Positions 33,358 to 41,478 of a DNA stretch of 64,000 bases are shown here, piece by piece; the first letter of the stretch is position 1; the number at the start of each line of letters is the position of its first letter. The position numbers were made by a program, and so were the translations under genes. The stretch comes from Glaciecola petra. GTDB taxonomy: Bacteria; Pseudomonadota; Gammaproteobacteria; Enterobacterales; Alteromonadaceae. The stretch lies in NCBI RefSeq assembly GCF_031846345.1, contig NZ_JAVRHX010000001.1:1364001-1428000 (forward strand), in the 5' to 3' direction. The notes beneath the pieces were generated by a model. It made no database searches. It saw only the letters and a list, made by a program, of their open reading frames with translations, and was not told where the DNA came from.

Positions 33358-34848
33358 TTAACGTAAATTTATGGTCATATTTGGCCCGCTAACCGTTTCG
33401 TCATCAAACCATCTTGCAGTAATTGTTTTGGTTTCGGTATAAAAACGAATTGCTTGTTTGCCATATGCATGTAAATCGCCATAAAAAGAATTTTTCCACC
33501 CCGTGAAAGAGAAAAACGGTAAGGGAACAGGAATAGGCACATTGATACCAACTTGCCCAACTTCAACATTGCTTTGATAGTTTCGAGCGACGGCGCCGCT
33601 GGACGTGAATATTGATGTTCCATTGCCAAATGGATTTGCATTTACCAATGCTATTGCATCCGCTAGGGAGTCAACCCGCATACAGCATAAAACAGGGCCA
33701 AATATTTCTTGTTGGTAGATTTGCATCTCGGCATTCACATTGGTAAATACCGTTGGACCAACCCAATTGCCATTTTCATGGCCTTCAACACTAAAATCAC
33801 TGCCGTCTACCAAACAAGTGGCACCTTCTTTTTTACCTTGCTCAATAAGCGATAAAACTCTGGCTTTTGCTTGAGGAGATATTAACGGACCAAAACCAGC
33901 TTCTTTGTCATCCCAAAGGCCAGGTTTAACCTGACCAATCTTGGCTGCTAATTCGTCTATCCACTCACTACTTTCACCCACAAAAACAGCAACAGATATT
34001 GCCATACAACGTTGCCCAGCAGCACCAACGCTTGCTCCAACAAGGTTATTGAGTACTTGTTGTTTATTCGCGTCAGGCATAATCACAGAATGGTTTTTAG
34101 CACCGGCAAAACACTGTGCTCGTTTCATGTTGGCCGTTGCCGTTCGGTAAATATGCTGTCCAACTGGCACACTGCCAACAAATGAAACTGCCTTTATATC
34201 GGGGTGTTCTAATAGTGTGTTAACTTGCTCTTTACCACCATGTACAATATTTAATACCCCTTTTGGTGCACCCGCTTGAGCAAATAATTCTGCCAATTTC
34301 ATAGGCGTTAGTGGGTCTTGTTCCGAAGGTTTTAGTACAAAAGTGTTGCCGCATGCAATTGCCATCGGAAACATCCATAGTGGGATCATAGCGGGGAAAT
34401 TAAAAGGTGTAATTCCAAAACATACTCCCAATGGCTGAATCATACTGTAAGTGTCAATATTTGTAGCGACATTCTCAACGGTTTCCCCCATCATCAAAGA
34501 TGCTACATTGGCAGCTTGTTCAACGACTTCAATACCTCGCCACACATCGCCTTTTGCATCTTCTAAGGTTTTACCCGTCTCTTGGGATAATATTTTTGCG
34601 ATATCATCATGATTTTCCTTAAGCAAATGCTGATAACGCAACATCACTCTTGCTCGTTCTGAAATAGGTACTTTTTTCCAAGATTCAAAAGCTTGTTTTG
34701 CCGATTCTACCGCTGCGGATATTTCTGCGTCTGTAGTGACAGGAAGTTGAGCAATTTCTTTATTATTCGCCGGATTCGTTACTGAAATAAAGTCAGCTGA
34801 TGCTGAAAACTCAAAATTACCGTTTATTAACTGTTTAACTTTTGACAT
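33358..34848 (-). CDS. mmsA: Methylmalonate-semialdehyde dehydrogenase (CoA-acylating)
   Basis: 496 residues of the aldehyde dehydrogenase superfamily, MmsA class. Catalytic Cys in GAAGQRCMAISVAVF; FNFPAMIPLWMFPMAIACGN and the C-terminal GINVPIPVPLPFFSFTGWK are family marks. It converts methylmalonate semialdehyde to propionyl-CoA, NADH and CO2, the last step of the valine branch. First gene of the operon; a LiuR-like site lies about 85 bp upstream. The start ATG at 34848 is preferred to a GTG two codons earlier. Confidence 0.95.
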   Translation of the reverse strand: MSKVKQLINGNFEFSASADFISVTNPANNKEIAQLPVTTDAEISAAVESAKQAFESWKKVPISERARVMLRYQHLLKENHDDIAKILSQETGKTLEDAKGDVWRGIEVVEQAANVASLMMGETVENVATNIDTYSMIQPLGVCFGITPFNFPAMIPLWMFPMAIACGNTFVLKPSEQDPLTPMKLAELFAQAGAPKGVLNIVHGGKEQVNTLLEHPDIKAVSFVGSVPVGQHIYRTATANMKRAQCFAGAKNHSVIMPDANKQQVLNNLVGASVGAAGQRCMAISVAVFVGESSEWIDELAAKIGQVKPGLWDDKEAGFGPLISPQAKARVLSLIEQGKKEGATCLVDGSDFSVEGHENGNWVGPTVFTNVNAEMQIYQQEIFGPVLCCMRVDSLADAIALVNANPFGNGTSIFTSSGAVARNYQSNVEVGQVGINVPIPVPLPFFSFTGWKNSFYGDLHAYGKQAIRFYTETKTITARWFDDETVSGPNMTINLR

Positions 34849-34928
34849 ATACACTCTTCAATTTACTGATTTACATGTAAGCAGCTGTAGCTAAAAGCCC
34901 ATTTTATGCTTTCATCGCAAAGCTTACC

Positions 34929-34944
34929 TTTACGTTAACGTTAA
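34929..34944. promoter_or_regulatory. LiuR-like operator upstream of the valine operon
   Basis: TTTACGTTAACGTTAA has the perfect palindrome ACGTTAACGT at its centre (34932-34941). It resembles the site I recall for the MerR-family regulator LiuR, which controls branched-chain amino acid breakdown in gammaproteobacteria. No liuR gene is in the window. The rest of the gap 34849-35126 shows nothing else nameable. Confidence 0.6.
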
Positions 34945-35126
34945 CTATAAATGAATATAGGGTGAAATGTAAACAATCAGTCGCCTACAAACATGGATAA
35001 GAGACTCGGTAAATTACGCTGCACACGCGTTTAAGTGTTTTCTAAAATGACCGATATAGCTATATATATCGTCATAGCGCTAAGCAATTTTGCTTATCAA
35101 CAATAACTTCACATCGGCAATCATTC

Positions 35127-36812
35127 ATGACAGAAGCGTCACAACTTTTACCTACCGCAGAAAAATCGCGCCAGTCTCGATTGCTACGTATTGCGATTGT
35201 GGAGGATAATGCTACTGCACGAACAAATCTAAGAGGTCACTTGATGGCCATTGAGCAGTTTGATATTGCCAGTTACAGCAACGGGAATGAATTAAAAAAT
35301 GGACTGCGCTTAGCCAATTTTGACTTGGTATTAATGGATTTCCATTTAGGTCAAAGTAAAACAGGTGTAGAGTGGATATTACAATTGCAAGAGCAAGGTT
35401 TATTCAAAGCATCCACCGGTTTAGTGTTTGTCACGTCTGACGGCATGCCGCAAACAATTGGCCAAATACTCGATTTACACCCCGATTTTATCATAATCAA
35501 ACCCTATACTATGCGGAGTTTGCGTTTGAATATGATTCATTATTTACGCCTGCGTAAAGAGATCCAACCTGTTTTAGACTGTATGAGTCGGAAAGACAAT
35601 TTACAGGCCCTCAACATCATTACCCATATGTTAAAAGGCAATGTAAACAAACGTTTTAAAAATGATTTTTTAAAAATGCGTGGTCGACTACTCATGGCCG
35701 AAAAACAATACCCTGAAGCTATTAGCTTATACTCCGATGTATTAAAAAAATCGTCGAATATTTTATGGGCGCATTGGGGTTTAATCAAAAGTGAATTTTT
35801 TACCGGGCGATGGCAACAGTGCCAAAAAATGCTTAACCACTTAATTTCAGAAAGCCTGACAAAAGACAAAGCATTTGAGTGGATGGCTAGCTTATCTATA
35901 GGCAAGAAAGACTACCATGAAGCTGCTCGCTTACTCGATAACATAAAAGATAGCGAACTATCTATTCAAGCCACAAGATTAAAAGTCTTTGCATACAAAA
36001 TGTTGGACAAGAGCGATTTAGCACAAGCACTACTAGAAAAGAAAGTCCAAAACAACTTATCTGTAAAGGACAGAATGTTCGATTATGCGCTTGAACTCGC
36101 CAGATTTCATATTCAAATGGCAGAACACTTAGTCAATAGTGATGACCATGTAACACTGTCACAAGAAGATTACGAAGAACAAAGACTGCACAAACTCATT
36201 GAAGCGAGAAAATTAATAGGTAAGGCAAACAGAGGCCAAGCTGATCGCCAGTCAGAAACACAAAAAAACTATATGTTAGCCCTTGCATATACCATTGAAG
36301 GTGACCAAGAACGGGCTGAAAAACTTATTCATGATACCAATTCAATCGGCAGTTTGTCGAAGGCCAACACTAGCACCCTCATTGACGCAGTTAAAGTTTG
36401 GTTTGGATTAGGTAACAGCGATAAAGCAAATGAAATCTTAGCAGAATGCGATGAACAACTGCTAGTGCAAGAAAATCACATAGAAAGACTTATTTGTGCA
36501 GAGTTAGTGTCAGAGCTTGAGGAAACTTATCATATTGAAAAAGACCGCGCTTTAGCTGCTAACGACAAGGGCATGAAATTATACAATGCACGTGAATATA
36601 GTGATGCAATCGCTTGTTTTCATAAAGCTTATTCTACCTTTCCGGGTGTTCCTGCCTTTTCATTGAATTTACTGCAATGTTTAGGAGACCTTGAGCAACA
36701 GGAATTCAAAGGTTTATTAGTCGATCATCTTTTACAAGAATTAGAAACTGTGACACTCAATGAAAAAAATCAAAAGCGCTTAGCGCGGATAAAAGTAAAA
36801 TTAGGCCGCTAA
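35127..36812 (+). CDS. REC-TPR response regulator (second copy)
   Basis: 561 residues with the layout of the protein at 11545: receiver (about residues 18-140) with ED at 26-27, phospho-acceptor Asp71 in VLMDFHLG, Thr/Ser in FVTSDG and Lys125 in IIKPYT; then about 400 residues of TPR-type helical repeats ending with NDKGMKLYN...FSLNLLQCLGDL. No DNA-binding or enzymatic output domain, and no adjacent kinase. It is separated from the next gene, a glutathione peroxidase, by 64 bp on the same strand. Confidence 0.87.
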   Translation: MTEASQLLPTAEKSRQSRLLRIAIVEDNATARTNLRGHLMAIEQFDIASYSNGNELKNGLRLANFDLVLMDFHLGQSKTGVEWILQLQEQGLFKASTGLVFVTSDGMPQTIGQILDLHPDFIIIKPYTMRSLRLNMIHYLRLRKEIQPVLDCMSRKDNLQALNIITHMLKGNVNKRFKNDFLKMRGRLLMAEKQYPEAISLYSDVLKKSSNILWAHWGLIKSEFFTGRWQQCQKMLNHLISESLTKDKAFEWMASLSIGKKDYHEAARLLDNIKDSELSIQATRLKVFAYKMLDKSDLAQALLEKKVQNNLSVKDRMFDYALELARFHIQMAEHLVNSDDHVTLSQEDYEEQRLHKLIEARKLIGKANRGQADRQSETQKNYMLALAYTIEGDQERAEKLIHDTNSIGSLSKANTSTLIDAVKVWFGLGNSDKANEILAECDEQLLVQENHIERLICAELVSELEETYHIEKDRALAANDKGMKLYNAREYSDAIACFHKAYSTFPGVPAFSLNLLQCLGDLEQQEFKGLLVDHLLQELETVTLNEKNQKRLARIKVKLGR

Positions 36813-36876
36813 GCAATATTTAATAGATTTATGATATTATTGTTTTTAATTTATACCAAAAACAGGATATCGCGGC

Positions 36877-37365
36877 ATGTCGGAAGACTTTTATTCACTC
36901 ACGTTTACCAATAATAAAAATCAAGAAGTTAAACTTTCTGAATACGAAGGCAAAGTAGTATTGATAGTTAACACCGCTAGTAAATGCGGCTTCACTCCAC
37001 AATATAAAGGCTTAGAAGAACTTTATCAAAAATACCAAGCCCAAGGTTTAGTTGTACTTGGTTTCCCTTGCGATCAATTTGGCGGTCAAGAGCCTGGTTC
37101 TGACCAAGATATTGAGCAATTTTGCGAATTAAATTTTGGGGTAACATTTCCATTATCCAAAAAGGTGGAAGTCAACGGTGATAATGCTCATCCTGTTTTT
37201 AAAAAAGTAACGACAGACGCACGGGGCTTATTGGGAAGTGCTAGGATTAAGTGGAATTTCACTAAGTTTTTAATTGGAAAAGATGGGCAAGTCATTAAAC
37301 GTTTTGCTAGCACTACTAAACCAATGGCTATTTCAGGGGCAATTGAAAAAGCCTTAAACGCTTAA
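36877..37365 (+). CDS. Glutathione peroxidase family protein (Cys type)
   Basis: 162 residues. The peroxidatic Cys stands in NTASKCGFTPQYKGLEEL near residue 36 (Cys, not Sec). Gln in FPCDQFGGQEPG and Trp in IKWNFTKFL complete the catalytic set. The extra Cys in FPCDQF is the usual resolving-Cys position of thioredoxin-dependent members, so thioredoxin may be the reductant. It faces the convergent oxidoreductase gene with only 2 bp between stops. Confidence 0.92.
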   Translation: MSEDFYSLTFTNNKNQEVKLSEYEGKVVLIVNTASKCGFTPQYKGLEELYQKYQAQGLVVLGFPCDQFGGQEPGSDQDIEQFCELNFGVTFPLSKKVEVNGDNAHPVFKKVTTDARGLLGSARIKWNFTKFLIGKDGQVIKRFASTTKPMAISGAIEKALNA

Positions 37366-37367
37366 CG

Positions 37368-38708
37368 CTAGGAACCTCTGAGCTTAGTTAACGCATATAG
37401 ACCATGTAAAGCGATTCTTCTCATTGTCGGGAATGGGTAAGTTTTTAATTCACTTTGCCAAAATGGTAGTTTTGGTAAAGTGTGTGGTTCATGCAGTAGT
37501 TGCGCTAAGCGCTTTCCAGCTTGTACCGAAAATGCTAAGCCTGCACCGCAATATCCGCTGCTATACAATATATTTTGTTGGGTATCGTGATAGATCCTTG
37601 GATAATCATCATAAGAAATATTGACCCAACCACTCCAAAATTTTTCCACCTCAACACTTTTTAACCTCGGGAAAGTCTCCAAAAGCCCATTTTCAAGTAT
37701 TGTCCGATACTTTTTATGATTAGCACGTTTACCAGTCACGGCGCCTCTGCCACCAAATAAAAGGCGATTATTAGATAACAAGCGGTAATAGTATTTCATA
37801 GGTCTAGTGTCCATTACCATTAAGCCCTCTCGCATTTTAAGTAAATCAAGTTGCTCACTACTCAATGGCTTTGTCACTAAAATACTAGAAATGACAGGAA
37901 ATGTTTTGTTTTTTAAAATAGGAAAAAGTTTATTAGGATGATAAGCATTGCTAGCTATAATCAACGTTTTTGCGTGTATTTTACCATTTGGTGTAAACAA
38001 CACATGCTGTTTTGCATTAGCATTTTGTTTATCAAGGCAGTTGATTAGCGGCGTATTACCAAAAATCTTAACTCCTTGTTTTTCGACACGCTCTGCCAGT
38101 CCATGACAAAACAACCAAGGGTTTATTCCAAAAGCGTTAGGAAAATATATGCCCCCTGCAGATTTTACACCTCCTAAATATTCATCTTTTACCTGCGCCT
38201 GACTCAAAGGAATAATGGCGTCCTTGTAGGTTGAACTATGTTCAACAAGCTGTTGATGCAATGGTGCTAGTTTAGATGCTTTATGCGCTAACTTTATATA
38301 CCCGCCATTTTGTCTCTGACAATCTATACCACTGGTTATTAGCTCATCTACAGCATTAACAGAATCTAAAAACTCTTGATAAATCAATTTTGTTGTTACT
38401 TCACCCCATTTTTTAGTCATTTGCGGAGCACTCATTCGCCCGCTCCCAGGCAGAACAAAACCACCATTTCGGCCACTGCATCCCCAACCAGGTTGATTGG
38501 CATCAATCACAATACAATTTTTCTGGTATTTTGTTGCCAAATGGTAGGCAGTAGATAAGCCTGTATAACCTGCACCTACTATTGCGATTTCTGTTTCGAC
38601 ATCCTTATCTAATTTGGGGTATTGTTTCTTTTCTTCGCTTACCCATGCGCTATCTGGGTAAGGCTGATTGCTAGGGATTATGTTGTCTACTAAAGGGTCG
38701 TATATCAT
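37368..38708 (-). CDS. FAD-dependent oxidoreductase (DAO/PuuB-like)
   Basis: 446 residues from the ATG at 38708, which overlaps the upstream stop as ATGA; the frame is open for 21 more codons. FAD site EIAIVGAGYTGLSTAYHLA near residue 40, DANQPGWGCSGRNGGFVLPGS cut here after GWGCSGRNGGF, and the C-terminal GYCGAGLAFSVQAGKRLAQLL. This layout fits gamma-glutamylputrescine oxidase-like or other D-amino-acid-oxidase-fold amine oxidases. The substrate is unknown. Translational coupling to a GNAT gene suggests a joint pathway on an amine. Confidence 0.87.
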   Translation of the reverse strand: MIYDPLVDNIIPSNQPYPDSAWVSEEKKQYPKLDKDVETEIAIVGAGYTGLSTAYHLATKYQKNCIVIDANQPGWGCSGRNGGFVLPGSGRMSAPQMTKKWGEVTTKLIYQEFLDSVNAVDELITSGIDCQRQNGGYIKLAHKASKLAPLHQQLVEHSSTYKDAIIPLSQAQVKDEYLGGVKSAGGIYFPNAFGINPWLFCHGLAERVEKQGVKIFGNTPLINCLDKQNANAKQHVLFTPNGKIHAKTLIIASNAYHPNKLFPILKNKTFPVISSILVTKPLSSEQLDLLKMREGLMVMDTRPMKYYYRLLSNNRLLFGGRGAVTGKRANHKKYRTILENGLLETFPRLKSVEVEKFWSGWVNISYDDYPRIYHDTQQNILYSSGYCGAGLAFSVQAGKRLAQLLHEPHTLPKLPFWQSELKTYPFPTMRRIALHGLYALTKLRGS

Positions 38709-39358
38709 ATGGATTTTTGTGAAAATTCGAGCAGCATTTCGGCTGCAACGCAGCAACAAATATTCTGACAAACCGGACAGACATATTCATCTTCAATTGA
38801 AGCACTTTGCCATTTATTTGGATGTTTTTTAATTAGCCGTCCACCGCATGCAGTGAAATATCGGTAGGCTGAGTTACCAGGACTTGCTAACCATATATGC
38901 GCTAAACCAGCCCTCGCCCCCTGTTGTTCGCAACGTTCAATAGATCTAGCTAAGAGAGTCGAGCCTATTCCACTGCCTCGATAATTGATATCGACTGTGT
39001 TGCATTTGAAATAGCATATATTCTGATGTTCATGAGACCAATCTTGCGGGGAACACCATTCATCAACATTCCAATTATTTGCGGCTATTGTTAATCTGAA
39101 ACCAACTAATAAACCATCTTTTAGAATACGTTTTTTCTTTCGCGACTGTATTTCTGGTGTGTGTAACTCGCTTGAGGCTTGCAAATTAAAATCGGTATCA
39201 ATTGCTACCCAGCTAGCATTAATATTTTGAGACCAACTTTGTTGATACAAATTTTCAACGGTATTCAAGTTTAAATAATTGTCACCGTGAACATCGTTTC
39301 CAAGTTCTACAATTGCCGCAAAGTGTTGTGGTGCTAAAGGAACATATTTAATGCTCAT
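38705..39358 (-). CDS. GNAT N-acetyltransferase with Cys-rich tail
   Basis: 217 residues. The acetyl-CoA loop is in DINYRGSGIGSTLLARS near residue 128, followed by RAGLAHIWLASPGNSAYRYFTACGG, typical of the GNAT fold. The tail is odd: VCPVCQNICCC near residue 195 gives five Cys in ten residues, which could bind zinc or another metal. The substrate is unknown. The gene is coupled to the downstream oxidoreductase (ATGA). Confidence 0.85.
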   Translation of the reverse strand: MSIKYVPLAPQHFAAIVELGNDVHGDNYLNLNTVENLYQQSWSQNINASWVAIDTDFNLQASSELHTPEIQSRKKKRILKDGLLVGFRLTIAANNWNVDEWCSPQDWSHEHQNICYFKCNTVDINYRGSGIGSTLLARSIERCEQQGARAGLAHIWLASPGNSAYRYFTACGGRLIKKHPNKWQSASIEDEYVCPVCQNICCCVAAEMLLEFSQKSI

Positions 39359-39388
39359 AACGACTCCTTTTTACAGCCATAAAACATT

Positions 39389-40156
39389 TCATAATTTGTG
39401 AATTATCACATGAAAATATTTACCCAACCACATAAAGGGAACTTGACTACCGTATTCTATTTCTAGTTCGAACAATCGCTGATAATCGTTCACAATACTT
39501 TCTTTTTTTTGCAAATAGTCATGAATACATCTAATTCCCGACTGTTTTACAATACTGAGATCACTTCGACCTTCTAACCACTTTATTACAACTTGGGCAG
39601 ACTGAGCATTATGTGGATTTAGACGCACTGTATTTTTATGCGGCATGCCATTAATCACATAATCAAAATTTCCATATATTAAATTATTAAATGCTTTGGC
39701 GTCTTGATTAAAAAAACTCAACGATAACACGCCATTTTTATCTAATAATTTCAAGGCCTGATCTATTGCGTCGAATGGATTTTCAAGCCACTCTAACAGC
39801 GCATGGCAGAGTATTAAATCGTAGCTTTTTGCTGGCTTGGTTTTGTAGTTACTGACAAAACCATCAAAAGACATATTGTATATTTCAATATTTTTAGCAT
39901 CATTTAAGCGATTTTCGGCTATTTTTAATGCATCTTTTGAGATATCCACTAGTGACACATGATGACCTTTTTGAGCAAATTCAGCACTCATCACACCGGT
40001 ACCAGCGCCAATATCGAGCACATTAAGCGCATTTGAGTCTATAAACGAGCTCAAGTGATGTAGCAATAATTGATGTCTCAAACGCCCCTTGCTTGTGCCG
40101 TATATATTGGCATCAAACTTATTGGCTATACCGTCAAAATTACCTCTGATTTCCAT
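39389..40156 (-). CDS. cmoM: tRNA 5-carboxymethoxyuridine methyltransferase
   Basis: 255 residues of the CmoM (SmtA) family. It methylates 5-carboxymethoxyuridine-34 in some tRNAs. The start NFDGIANKFDANIYGTSKG matches the E. coli NFDDIAEKFSRNIYGTTKG. SAM site VLDIGAGTGVMSAEFA near residue 46; ILCHALLEWLENPFDAI and NFDYVINGMPHK are conserved. With trhO at 9743 this is a second wobble-uridine enzyme in the window; both act in the same cmo5U/mcmo5U pathway, though the genes are 30 kb apart. Confidence 0.93.
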   Translation of the reverse strand: MEIRGNFDGIANKFDANIYGTSKGRLRHQLLLHHLSSFIDSNALNVLDIGAGTGVMSAEFAQKGHHVSLVDISKDALKIAENRLNDAKNIEIYNMSFDGFVSNYKTKPAKSYDLILCHALLEWLENPFDAIDQALKLLDKNGVLSLSFFNQDAKAFNNLIYGNFDYVINGMPHKNTVRLNPHNAQSAQVVIKWLEGRSDLSIVKQSGIRCIHDYLQKKESIVNDYQRLFELEIEYGSQVPFMWLGKYFHVIIHKL

Positions 40157-40164
40157 ATTGTTGA

Positions 40165-40929
40165 TTAAGCCGGGTTGTCAATGTCGATAAATTGCACACT
40201 GATTTTGTGCTGTTTTGATATCCATTCACCTACAGCCTTAACACCATAACGTTCTGTTGCATGATGTCCTGCAGCAAAGTAAACAATATCTTGTTCAAGC
40301 GCGCTATGAGTCGTCTGCTCAGATATTTCACCTGAAATATATGCATCTATTGCAATGCTTCCCGTTGCTACTTTATCAATGTATGACTGGCCGCCACCCG
40401 TGCACCATGCAAGCTTTGTAATGGTAGTATTCTCACCTACCCCTAATGCTCTTCTATTCAATCTATCTGAAATCAAATCACATAGCTTTTCATTATCTAG
40501 TGAATTTTCAAGGTCTCCAAGCATGACAATTCCTTTGGGACTAATGTCGGGATGCGGAACAATATTAATACATCCTAATTGAAGTCCTAACTGCATGTTA
40601 TTTCCTAATTCAGGATGAACATCAATCGGTAAATGGTAAGCTAAAAGGCTAATATTATGAGCAAGTAATTTTTGTAAGCGTTTTTTCTTCATGCCTGTGA
40701 TGATTGGGTTTTCGCCTTTCCAAAAGTAGCCGTGGTGGACCAATATAAGGTCAGCTTTTGCTTCGATTGCAGCATCAATAAGAGCCTCACTAGCAGTGAC
40801 GCCCGTGACAATTTTATTGACCTTGTGATTGCCTTCGACCTGCAAACCATTTGGGCAATAATCATGCATTTGCATAGGATTTAGCAGCTCATTTAAATGT
40901 TTTATAAGTTGTTGTAATAGCAATTTCAA
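40165..40929 (-). CDS. Nif3-like dinuclear metal-centre protein (YbgI family)
   Basis: 254 residues, close to E. coli YbgI (247). Metal-binding His in LILVHHGYFWKGENP (near residue 66), further ligands in YHLPIDVHPELGNNMQL and AAGHHATERYGVKAVGEW. Reported as GTP cyclohydrolase I-like or metal-chaperone hexamers; the role is unsettled. Lies 8 bp before cmoM, so likely the first gene of the run cmoM-GNAT-oxidoreductase. Confidence 0.92.
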   Translation of the reverse strand: MKLLLQQLIKHLNELLNPMQMHDYCPNGLQVEGNHKVNKIVTGVTASEALIDAAIEAKADLILVHHGYFWKGENPIITGMKKKRLQKLLAHNISLLAYHLPIDVHPELGNNMQLGLQLGCINIVPHPDISPKGIVMLGDLENSLDNEKLCDLISDRLNRRALGVGENTTITKLAWCTGGGQSYIDKVATGSIAIDAYISGEISEQTTHSALEQDIVYFAAGHHATERYGVKAVGEWISKQHKISVQFIDIDNPA

Positions 40930-41024
40930 ATCCTTTTTATAAGAAATTAGACATTTCTGCTAATTTAGGTATAAACTATTCAATATTAACAAATTTTAAA
41001 CAATAAAAAGGTACATTATTATTT

Positions 41025-41411
41025 ATGAGTAAACTAGACAAAGATACCGTACTGGAATCTTTTACCAAAGCATACACAAAAGCTAACGGAAAAGCCCCGA
41101 CAATAGAGGCAAAAGGTGGTTGGTATAGTGTTGATGGCGGCAAAAATGTGCGTCTAGCTCAGTTAGACGAAATGGCAACTGAACTTTCTGCAGCGACTAA
41201 AAGTGCTAAAGCTTCACCCGCTAAAGAAAAAGCGCCAGCAGCCAAAGCAAAACCTGCTGCTAAAAAGGCAGCTGCGCCAAAAGAAACGCCAGCACCTAAG
41301 AAAAAAGCCCCTGCAGCTAAAAAAGCTAAAGCGGCCAAAACGTTTTCAGTTCGTGATTTTTATATTCAGCAAATTATGGCTGATAATTCAGGCGCAAAAG
41401 CTCCTCGCTAG
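41025..41411 (+). CDS. Histone H1-like basic protein
   Basis: 128 residues. A short N-terminal domain (about 1-62, with ESFTKAYTKANGKAP and GGWYSVDGGKNVRL) is followed by a low-complexity Lys/Ala/Pro tail (PAAKAKPAAKKAAAPKE and similar, about 63-108) and a short end FSVRDFYIQQIMADNSG. The tail resembles eukaryotic H1 and bacterial AlgP/HctB-like proteins and should bind DNA or RNA. I do not know this N-terminal domain. A strong bidirectional terminator follows. Confidence 0.75.
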   Translation: MSKLDKDTVLESFTKAYTKANGKAPTIEAKGGWYSVDGGKNVRLAQLDEMATELSAATKSAKASPAKEKAPAAKAKPAAKKAAAPKETPAPKKKAPAAKKAKAAKTFSVRDFYIQQIMADNSGAKAPR

Positions 41412-41426
41412 TTTTCTTTTTCAGAA

Positions 41427-41454
41427 AAAAAAGGACCTTTATGGTCCTTTTTTT
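41427..41454. terminator. Bidirectional rho-independent terminator
   Basis: AAAGGACC (41430-41437), loop TTTAT, GGTCCTTT (41443-41450), with A-run before and T-run after. It serves both the H1-like gene (+) and sohB (-). Confidence 0.88.
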
Positions 41455-41478
41455 ATGTATGAAATCGAAATGTTGCCA

